From Oscillospiraceae bacterium (GTDB taxonomy: Bacteria; Bacillota_A; Clostridia; Oscillospirales; Oscillospiraceae), in the NCBI GenBank assembly GCA_017545325.1, contig JAFWOX010000080.1:1-20364 (forward strand): a stretch of DNA of 20,364 nucleotides, given 5' to 3'. Every line of letters begins with the position of its first letter. Positions within the stretch are counted from its first letter, which is position 1. Below, piece after piece: positions 6,765 to 12,320 of this stretch. Below the pieces are notes generated by a model, which ran no database searches, had not been told where the DNA came from, and saw only the letters and a program-made list of their open reading frames with translations. The position numbers and the translations under genes are program-made.

Positions 6765-7682
6765 ATGGACGACGAGAAGAAAGAAGCGGGCTACGAGATC
6801 GTAGAGGAAGACGACGGCGCCGGCTGCGAGGGCTGCGGAGAGGACTGCGAAAGCTGCGGCGGGAGCTGCGAGGGCTGCAGCGGCGGCTGCCACAGCGCGG
6901 AGGATCTGAAGGCCCAGCTGAACCCCATGAGCAAGGTGCGCCGGGTCATCGGCGTGGTATCCGGCAAGGGCGGCGTGGGCAAGAGCCTGGTCACCTCCAT
7001 GACCGCGGTGCTCATGAACCGGCGGGGCTACCATGTGGGCATCATGGATGCGGACATGACCGGTCCCTCCATCCCCCTGACCTTCGGCATGCATGAGCGG
7101 GCCAAGGCCAACTCCATGGGCATCCTGCCCAACCGCACCGAATCCGGCATCGATATCATGTCCCTGAACCTGTTCCTGGATAATGAGACCGACCCCGTGG
7201 TCTGGCGGGGCGTCGTCGTGGGGAACACGGTGAAGCAGTTCTGGACGGACGTGATCTGGGACGATGTGGACTATCTCTTCGTGGATATGCCGCCCGGAAC
7301 CGGGGACGTGCCCCTCACCATCTTCCAGTCCCTGCCTGTGGACGGTATCCTGGTGGTGACCAGCCCCCAGGAGCTGGTGAGCATGATCGTGGCCAAGGCC
7401 GTGAACATGGCGAAGATGATGAACGTGCCCATCCTGGGCCTGGTGGAGAATTACGCCTGGTACCAGTGCCCGGACTGCGGCAAGCAGCACAAGATCTATG
7501 GGGAAAGCCATCTGGAGGAAGCGGCGGCGGAATACGATCTGCCCATCCTCGCCCGGCTCCCCATCCGCCCCGACGTGGCCGCCAGCGTGGACGCGGGGAA
7601 GATCGAGGACGTGGATTTTCCGGAGCTCGCCCCCGTGGCGGACCTCCTGGAGACCGCCGCGCCCATCGTCAAGACAGAGTAA
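6765..7682 (+). CDS. Mrp/NBP35 (ApbC) family iron-sulfur cluster carrier ATPase
   Basis: Mrp/NBP35 proteins are cytosolic P-loop ATPases that hold and deliver 4Fe-4S clusters as dimers. The 305-residue protein has the deviant Walker A GKGGVGKS (residues 67-74), the switch DADMTGPSIP, the Walker B-like VDMPPGTGD, and the C-terminal cluster ligand pair CPDC in YQCPDCGKQHKIYG. The N-terminus is an acidic segment with seven cysteines at residues 21, 24, 28, 31, 35, 38 and 42, a repeating C-x2-C-x3 pattern in Gly/Glu/Ser-rich sequence, richer than the usual N-terminal Cys set. An in-frame stop at 6759-6761 forces the start at or after 6762. The gene ends the rpmH operon before a terminator. Confidence 0.93.
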   Translation: MDDEKKEAGYEIVEEDDGAGCEGCGEDCESCGGSCEGCSGGCHSAEDLKAQLNPMSKVRRVIGVVSGKGGVGKSLVTSMTAVLMNRRGYHVGIMDADMTGPSIPLTFGMHERAKANSMGILPNRTESGIDIMSLNLFLDNETDPVVWRGVVVGNTVKQFWTDVIWDDVDYLFVDMPPGTGDVPLTIFQSLPVDGILVVTSPQELVSMIVAKAVNMAKMMNVPILGLVENYAWYQCPDCGKQHKIYGESHLEEAAAEYDLPILARLPIRPDVAASVDAGKIEDVDFPELAPVADLLETAAPIVKTE

Positions 7683-7688
7683 AAAACT

Positions 7689-7722
7689 GCCCGCCGGTAT
7701 GACGCCGGCGGGCTTACTTTAT
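7689..7722 (+). terminator. Terminator after mrp
   Basis: A nine-bp GC stem (GCCCGCCGG 7689-7697, CCGGCGGGC 7705-7713) with a seven-base loop is followed by TTACTTTAT. The T tract is broken, so some read-through into the hydrolase gene is possible. Confidence 0.78.
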
Positions 7723-7741
7723 AACAAAAGGAGCGGAGATC

Positions 7742-8626
7742 ATGGATCAGTTTGTGAAAGTACCGGGCGATACGCCCATGCACACCGTTCTGGATGTGAG
7801 CCGGGTGGAGCGGAAATACCTGGATCTGGCCTACGGGGAGCACCCCAGACAGAAGCTGGATATCTACCTGCCGGAAACCGGGGAGGGGCCCTTTCCCGTC
7901 ATCGTGTATATCCATGGCGGCGCCTTCGTGGGGGGAGACAAGCGGGACGACCAGATGCTCCATGCCGCCGACGGCATCGCCCGGGGCTATGCCGTGGTGA
8001 GCTATGAGCAGCGGCTCCTGCCGGAGGGGGTCTTCCCCCTGCCGGTGTACGATACCAAGGCCGCCCTCCGGTGGCTGAAGGCCCACGCGAAGGAGTACTG
8101 CCTGGATCCGGAGCGCTTCGCCATCGCCGGGGACAGCGCCGGGGCCTATCACGCCCTCTTCGCCGCCGCCACCCAGGAGATCCCCGCCTTCGACGGGCCG
8201 GAGGCTCCCCGGGGGGGAGACAGCCGGGTGAAGGCCGCCATCGGCCTCTTCGGGGTATACGACCTGGCCATGCAGGCCCAGTTCAGCTTCGACCAGGGGC
8301 CCTTCCCCGGGGCAAAGGAGGTCTTCAACTTCGCGGATATGTTCGCCGGAGGGGATACCCGGAAGTGCAAAGCCCTGGGATACCTGACGGACTGCAAGAC
8401 CTGGGTCACCCCCGCCATGCCCAAGGTGCTCATTCAGTGCGGGGACCATGACCAGATCGTGCCCTATAAGGCCTCCCTGGAGCTGGCGGACCGGATCCGG
8501 GCCGTATGCGGCGAGGACCGGGCGGAGCTGGATGTTTTCCCCGGCGCCCTCCACGGGGATCCGGCGTACCTCACGAAGGAGAATATCGAGAGACTCTTCA
8601 GATTCCTGGACGGGGTGCTGAAATAA
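7742..8626 (+). CDS. Alpha/beta hydrolase, HSL/carboxylesterase type
   Basis: A 294-residue, probably cytosolic esterase-like enzyme with no signal peptide. It shows the oxyanion-hole motif HGGAFVGGD (residues 58-66), the nucleophile elbow GDSAG with Ser132, an acid candidate Asp237 in CGDHDQIVP, and His271 in GALHGDP. This arrangement matches the hormone-sensitive-lipase/BD-FAE esterase group that acts on short acyl or acetyl esters; the actual substrate cannot be read from sequence. The ATG at 7742 follows AAAGGAG with an eight-base gap. I found no convincing promoter in the 59 bases after the mrp terminator; either a weak one or read-through drives it. Confidence 0.88.
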   Translation: MDQFVKVPGDTPMHTVLDVSRVERKYLDLAYGEHPRQKLDIYLPETGEGPFPVIVYIHGGAFVGGDKRDDQMLHAADGIARGYAVVSYEQRLLPEGVFPLPVYDTKAALRWLKAHAKEYCLDPERFAIAGDSAGAYHALFAAATQEIPAFDGPEAPRGGDSRVKAAIGLFGVYDLAMQAQFSFDQGPFPGAKEVFNFADMFAGGDTRKCKALGYLTDCKTWVTPAMPKVLIQCGDHDQIVPYKASLELADRIRAVCGEDRAELDVFPGALHGDPAYLTKENIERLFRFLDGVLK

Positions 8627-8645
8627 GCGGATAGGAAAAAAACGA

Positions 8646-8668
8646 AGGAGCGCCGGTGAGGCGCTCCT
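8646..8668 (-). terminator. Terminator hairpin, left copy (serves the minus strand)
   Basis: The stem AGGAGCGCC and GGCGCTCCT encloses GGTGA. On the left lies a run of seven A (8636-8642), which reads as a U tract for minus-strand transcription of the lipase operon. On the plus side it is followed by CAGGC and so should terminate poorly. It is identical to the copy at 8854-8876. Confidence 0.75.
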
Positions 8669-8852
8669 CAGGCTGTAGACAAAGTACCAGACCAACGAAA
8701 ATGGTCATTGCGAAACCGGTGACCGATGTCACCGGTTGTGGCAATCCGCAACTCTCGTCCTTTTATTTTTAACATGACCAAGGGGACGAGAGAACGGATC
8801 GCCACGTCGCTTTGCTCCTCGCGATGACAAAACTGGGTTTGTCGACACGCTC
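8669..8852. mobile_element. Small palindromic MITE-like element
   Basis: A 184-bp non-coding segment lies between two identical 24-bp copies of a terminator hairpin. Near its ends are inverted repeats TGTAGACAAA (8674-8683) and TTTGTCGACA (8838-8847), nine of ten matching. Inside, GTCATTGCGA (8704-8713) mirrors TCGCGATGAC, and GTGGCAATCCG...CTCTCGTCC mirrors GGGGACGAGAG...CGGATCGCCAC, so the whole is an imperfect palindrome with an A/T-rich centre. It also holds a perfect 10-bp hairpin, AACCGGTGAC and GTCACCGGTT around CGAT. No open frame of interest. GTCATTGCGA-type palindromic repeats are common in bacterial genomes; calling this one a MITE is inference. Confidence 0.72.
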
Positions 8853-8853
8853 A

Positions 8854-8880
8854 AGGAGCGCCGGTGAGGCGCTCCTTTTT
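8854..8880 (+). terminator. Terminator hairpin, right copy (serves the plus strand)
   Basis: Same nine-bp stem and GGTGA loop as at 8646-8668, here followed by TTTT at 8877-8880, so it can stop plus-strand transcription from the hydrolase gene. On its left there is no A run, so it is weak for the minus strand. Confidence 0.8.
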
Positions 8881-8917
8881 GCTGTATACCCGAAATCAAT
8901 GCCCGCGGGTTTCCCCG

Positions 8918-9697
8918 TCAGTCCTCAACCGCAGGGATTCTCTCCCCCAGACCGGCGTACAGCTCCGCCCGGTCGTACCCCGTGTGGTAGCGGTAGGGGT
9001 CCAGCAGTCGGAAGAGGGAACGGCGCAGGCCGGCGCCCAGGTCCACCCGGTTGATCATGAGAAAGCCCCGGAAGGGGGGCATATAGGTGACGATATCGTT
9101 GATATCTGCGAAATTCCAGCACTCTTTGCACAGCGTGTCCAGGTATTTCTTCATGCGGTCGGCGTTGGAACGGATGCTTTTGAAGGGGCGGACGCTCCCG
9201 AAGGTGAAGAGGTGGGACCGGACGCCGAAATTATAGTTCAGATCCTGGCAGCAGAGGATCGCCTGTCCCGAGCCCAGGGACCAGCCCAGGATCTCCGTTT
9301 CGGCCCCGGGATGCTGCTCATGGAGGAGCAGCCACTGTTTCCGGACCTCCCGCTTGATGGTGAGATACATGTCCCCCCAGCCGCGATGCACCCGCAGCTG
9401 CAGGGGCTGACCCTCGAACTCGATGGAGTCGTAATACTTCACCGCGAATTCGCCCACGTTGGCGATCCAGTCCGAGAATCCCACGGTGCGCTGGAAATTC
9501 AGCTGGATCACGTTCCGGTCCTCTTCATAATGGATCTCGTAGTTCACTTCGTGGCGGATCCCCAGCAGGCGCTCCAGAGCGGTGTTGGTGTACCGGACCG
9601 CAGTGTATTCGATGGGGCGGGAGACGCCGCCTCTGTGGTTGTAGTCCTCGCTGGTGTTGATGAAATACTGCTCAAAAGGCAGACGGCGGTAATCCAA
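8918..9697 (-). CDS. Class 3 lipase-like alpha/beta hydrolase
   Basis: The 259-residue protein resembles class 3 (fungal-type) lipases: an ILGWSLGSG elbow with candidate nucleophile Ser140 (the family usually has GHSLGGA), HLFTFGSVRPF matching the TFGSPR motif, NDIVTYMPP with Asp201 matching the NDPVPRLPP region, and YRYHTG with candidate His238. No signal peptide or transmembrane segment is visible, so it probably acts inside the cell; the substrate is unknown. Start: TTG at 9697-9695, chosen because GGAGG lies seven bases upstream and no Met occurs before the conserved part. It is the last of four genes on this strand, 17 bases after the GNAT gene, and ends just before the duplicated terminator. 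Confidence 0.75.
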   Translation of the reverse strand: MDYRRLPFEQYFINTSEDYNHRGGVSRPIEYTAVRYTNTALERLLGIRHEVNYEIHYEEDRNVIQLNFQRTVGFSDWIANVGEFAVKYYDSIEFEGQPLQLRVHRGWGDMYLTIKREVRKQWLLLHEQHPGAETEILGWSLGSGQAILCCQDLNYNFGVRSHLFTFGSVRPFKSIRSNADRMKKYLDTLCKECWNFADINDIVTYMPPFRGFLMINRVDLGAGLRRSLFRLLDPYRYHTGYDRAELYAGLGERIPAVED

Positions 9698-9714
9698 AGA
9701 AGCCCCTCCTCTCT

Positions 9715-10170
9715 CTATGCGGGATCCGACGTGCTCCGGCTGAACAGCTGATCCCGGGTCCCATAGATGGTATCGTACTCCCCGAGCTTTGTGAACCCGT
9801 ATTTTTCGTACAGGCCCCGCTCGCCGCTCATGAGATAGACGGTCTCATATCCGATGCTCCCGGCGTAACGCAGGGCCTCTTCGATCATGCTTTGGGAGAT
9901 CCGTTTCCCCCGGTGCCCTTCCTCCACAAACACGAAGCCGATAAAGGGGGAATAGCCGTATGCTTCGGGCAGCTCGTCCTGCTCCGTGAAGGTGCAGTAC
10001 CCCACGACGCTCCCGTTTTCCGCCGCGGCGATCACCCGCTCCCAGTCCTGAAAGCCGTTCCGTTCCATCCGCTCGGCCAGAACGGGTCCGGCCCGCCAGG
10101 AGGAGTCCCGGGCAAAGGCGATCGTCTTTTCCCAAAGCGGGTGTCCGTATCGAATGCACAGCGTTTCCAA
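9715..10170 (-). CDS. GNAT family N-acetyltransferase
   Basis: The 151-residue protein has the GNAT core: VVGYCTF strand, PFIGFVFVEEGHRGKRISQSMIEEAL with the acetyl-CoA-binding R/Q-x-x-G-x-G/A-like loop (HRGKRI), and the C-terminal GLYEKYGFTKLGEY. It would transfer an acetyl group from acetyl-CoA to an amine; the acceptor is unknown. The frame is open as far as 10479, but that part is a shadow of the DUF2087 gene. I choose the TTG at 10170-10168 because GGAGG lies eight bases before it and the protein then starts ETLCIRYGHPLWEK. It is 37 bases after the DUF2087 stop, in the same operon. Confidence 0.85.
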   Translation of the reverse strand: METLCIRYGHPLWEKTIAFARDSSWRAGPVLAERMERNGFQDWERVIAAAENGSVVGYCTFTEQDELPEAYGYSPFIGFVFVEEGHRGKRISQSMIEEALRYAGSIGYETVYLMSGERGLYEKYGFTKLGEYDTIYGTRDQLFSRSTSDPA

Positions 10171-10207
10171 GCGCAGATCCTCCGTATCCTGTTTCCTTCC
10201 GGGTCTT

Positions 10208-10507
10208 CTAAATGTTCCGCCCCAGGAACTCCGCCAGGGAAGGGAGCGTATCCGCCCGGCGGTAGCGGGAGCCGTCCCGCTCCCGGGCCATGAGGCCCAG
10301 ATCCACCAGAGCCCGGCGGAGAGCGGCGGGATCATGGAAGGCGGTCCAGGCGTCCAGGGCGTCCCCCAGCTCATCCTGGGTATAGTCCCGCCCGGCCTCC
10401 AGCTTCTCCGCCAGGTACCAGATGGCGCAGAGCTGCTTCCTGTACTTCGACGGCAGAGCGGTGAGCCGGCCCTTTTCATCCAGGAAGGACCGCAGCTCCG
10501 GGATCAC
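10208..10507 (-). CDS. DUF2087 domain protein
   Basis: The 99 residues are almost entirely one DUF2087 domain, with GRLTALPSKYRKQLCAIWYLA, an AGRDYTQDEL helix, DPAALRRALVDLGLMARERDGSRYRR. In other bacteria this domain is often fused to ArsR-type regulators; here it stands alone. Its winged-helix-like pattern suggests binding of nucleic acid or protein, but the role is not known. The start is GTG at 10507-10505; it overlaps the redoxin stop by four bases (GTGA), and GGAGG lies ten bases upstream. Confidence 0.85.
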   Translation of the reverse strand: MIPELRSFLDEKGRLTALPSKYRKQLCAIWYLAEKLEAGRDYTQDELGDALDAWTAFHDPAALRRALVDLGLMARERDGSRYRRADTLPSLAEFLGRNI

Positions 10508-11070
10508 CGGTTCAGGTCCTCCAGGAACTTTACCATGTCGTCATAGGGGGGAAGGTCCGCGATGAACCGGGCATAGTGGGCGTATTTCACCACGCCCGTC
10601 CCGTCCACCACGAAGACGGCGGGGAGCTGCATCTCGTCCCCCTCGTACTTGCCGTGCTCATAGCCCAGCTCCTTGCAGGCGGCGCCCTTTTCCATGAGCT
10701 TTTCCAGGCCCCCCAGATCCTTGCCGGTCATCTCGTCCCGATCCTTGGCGGCTTCGATCTCCAGGGTCTTGTAGAACTTCATCTCCGGGTCGCAGAGGAT
10801 ATCGAAGGGAATGGTCTCCCCATCCGTCGCCTCCCGGAACACGGCGGGGTCGGACTGCATCACCACCACCACGTTGGCGTTCGCGGCCTTGAACCGCTCA
10901 TACCGCTCCGCCAGCCGGTGGGTATCCAGGTGGCAGGGGGGGCAGCCGATGTACCGTACCGCCCAGATCAGGGTATTTTTGCCGCTGATGAGGCCATAAA
11001 GGCTGTCCGCCGTACCGTAGGCGGTCTGCACCGGCATATCGGGAATGGTATCTCCTATGCGAAGCTTCAT
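10504..11070 (-). CDS. AhpC/TSA-type redoxin (peroxiredoxin-like)
   Basis: A 188-residue thioredoxin-fold protein. After MKLRIGDTIPDMPVQTAYG, the strand NTLIWAVRYIGCPPC carries Cys43 and Cys46 in a C-P-P-C motif placed where AhpC/TSA proteins have the peroxidatic Cys. Later parts include PFDILCDPEMKFYKTL and a cis-Pro-like LPAVFVVDGTGVVKYAHYA. It probably reduces peroxides or disulfides in the cytosol; the CxxC makes a thiol-disulfide role equally likely. The ATG at 11070 has AAGGAGG seven bases upstream; the frame is open further but without a site. It is the first gene of a four-gene operon with a promoter at 11101-11129. Confidence 0.85.
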   Translation of the reverse strand: MKLRIGDTIPDMPVQTAYGTADSLYGLISGKNTLIWAVRYIGCPPCHLDTHRLAERYERFKAANANVVVVMQSDPAVFREATDGETIPFDILCDPEMKFYKTLEIEAAKDRDEMTGKDLGGLEKLMEKGAACKELGYEHGKYEGDEMQLPAVFVVDGTGVVKYAHYARFIADLPPYDDMVKFLEDLNR

Positions 11071-11100
11071 GAGGGTTTCCTCCTTATGTTGGTTTATTCC

Positions 11101-11129
11101 AGTATAGCATCGTCCACGGGTCGAGACAA
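11101..11129 (-). promoter_or_regulatory. Promoter of the redoxin-DUF2087-GNAT-lipase operon
   Basis: Read on the minus strand: TTGTCT (11129-11124), a 17-base spacer, TATACT (11106-11101), then the AAGGAGG and ATG of the redoxin gene. Confidence 0.82.
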
Positions 11130-11159
11130 GAAAGCTCCGGTGACTTCTCGGGTCCGTTG

Positions 11160-12161
11160 TCAAGCTCTCCGGCTCCCGGACCGGCGCTCGTCTGTCACGT
11201 CGTACAGGTCAAGCCGGTGCTCCTCAGCGTAGAGAAGCCGATAATGGTGTTGCAGGTCCCGGATTCGATACAGCTTTTCCTCCTCCGGATCGCCATAGCG
11301 TTCCGCCAGTTCCCGGAAGGGGGGGAATGCTCCGTAGTAGTGTTCATCCAGCGCTTCGATCTCCATCAGGATATCTGCCGCGCTCCGCGCTTCGTATTCT
11401 TCAATGTTTTCTGAGTTCAGAGAAATGAGGATCGACCGGGAATCCTCCCGGACAGGGGATCCTTCCCTCAGCCAATCCGCCTCCGTCCGGTAGATTTTCG
11501 GATCCAGCAGTCTACGGACTGCAGGAGAGAGGCGCTCCAGGTCCCGACGGCTGCAGCGGACATCAGCAAGGGCTCTGCCGCGGCCCTCCTCATGGGGAAT
11601 GAAGAGGCTGATTTTCCGGCATCCCATGCGCTGCAGGATGCCGGTCAGTTCTTCCATTTGCCCCGTGTTCTCCGCCGTCAGACAGATTCCCGCGGTAAAG
11701 GGAATGCCGGTTTCCCCGGCGGCGGTCATCATCCGCAGAAGCAGGGCATGGTCTCCCTGCCTTCCGGCAAAACGGTCATGGTATTCCGGGAGACCGTAAA
11801 AGGTGAAATTCAACTGCTTTACGCCCTCTTCCCGAAGCATCCGCATCAGCTCACCGCACTGAAAGGCATCGCGCATTCTCATTCCGTCACACTGGAGGAA
11901 ATCCGCCATGGGGCTCCCAAGCCGCCGCAGGGTACGGAGCGCCTCCCGCAGATCGGGGTGCTCCATGGAATAACCAAAGGCAAAGGCGCAGTGCAGTTCC
12001 GGCCTGTCTTTCCTGAGTTCCTCCAGCAGCCGCTCTGCAAGACGAAGGCTGCGGGTCCAGTCCGCGCCTTCGACCCTGCCGCTCCAGGAGAGCAGGCAGT
12101 GCCGGCAGCGGTTAAAGCAGGGAACACACAGGCTCTGGATCATCACCGATTTGGTTTTCAC
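11160..12161 (-). CDS. Radical SAM protein, function unknown
   Basis: A 333-residue protein with the radical SAM motif C15-x3-C19-x2-C22 (CFNRCRHC) at the extreme N-terminus, plus an extra C12. Further family features: FAFGYSMEHPDLREAL, and a TFYGLPEYHDRF segment followed by GICLTAENTGQMEEL in the barrel. No C-terminal SPASM-type Cys cluster is visible; the last 130 residues are charged and helical. The product is not recognised; it could act on a peptide or small molecule. The start is GTG at 12161, the site (AAAGGG) is weak, and the internal ATG giving MIQSLCVPC is an alternative. It is divergent from the helicase gene and may read through into the redoxin operon, as no terminator is visible at its 3' end. 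Confidence 0.85.
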   Translation of the reverse strand: MKTKSVMIQSLCVPCFNRCRHCLLSWSGRVEGADWTRSLRLAERLLEELRKDRPELHCAFAFGYSMEHPDLREALRTLRRLGSPMADFLQCDGMRMRDAFQCGELMRMLREEGVKQLNFTFYGLPEYHDRFAGRQGDHALLLRMMTAAGETGIPFTAGICLTAENTGQMEELTGILQRMGCRKISLFIPHEEGRGRALADVRCSRRDLERLSPAVRRLLDPKIYRTEADWLREGSPVREDSRSILISLNSENIEEYEARSAADILMEIEALDEHYYGAFPPFRELAERYGDPEEEKLYRIRDLQHHYRLLYAEEHRLDLYDVTDERRSGSRRA

Positions 12162-12194
12162 TTTTTTCGCCGCCCTTTCCGCAGAATAATCCGT

Positions 12195-12223
12195 ATCCTA
12201 CCACAGAAGCCTGAAGGTTTCAA
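12195..12223 (-). promoter_or_regulatory. Promoter of the radical SAM gene
   Basis: Minus strand: TTGAAA (12223-12218), 17-base spacer, TAGGAT (12200-12195). It stands back to back with the helicase promoter, with 31 bases between the two -35 boxes. Confidence 0.7.
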
Positions 12224-12254
12224 GCGGGGATCCGGACAGCATAGCCCGGAAAAG

Positions 12255-12283
12255 TTGTAACCCGGCGGAAAATGTGGTAAAAT
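12255..12283 (+). promoter_or_regulatory. Promoter of the SUV3-like helicase gene
   Basis: TTGTAA (12255-12260), 17-base spacer, TAAAAT (12278-12283). The 12 bases from the -10 box onward are identical to those of the rpmH promoter. Confidence 0.78.
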
Positions 12284-12320
12284 ACTTTGTTACTATGCGA
12301 TTTGGATTTGGAGAAAACCT

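Noticed and set aside
10171..10479. N-terminal extension of the GNAT protein
   Set aside because: The added residues are Trp/Pro/Gly/Arg-rich, out of frame with and opposite in character to the recognised DUF2087 gene on the same bases; a TTG with GGAGG fits the family start.
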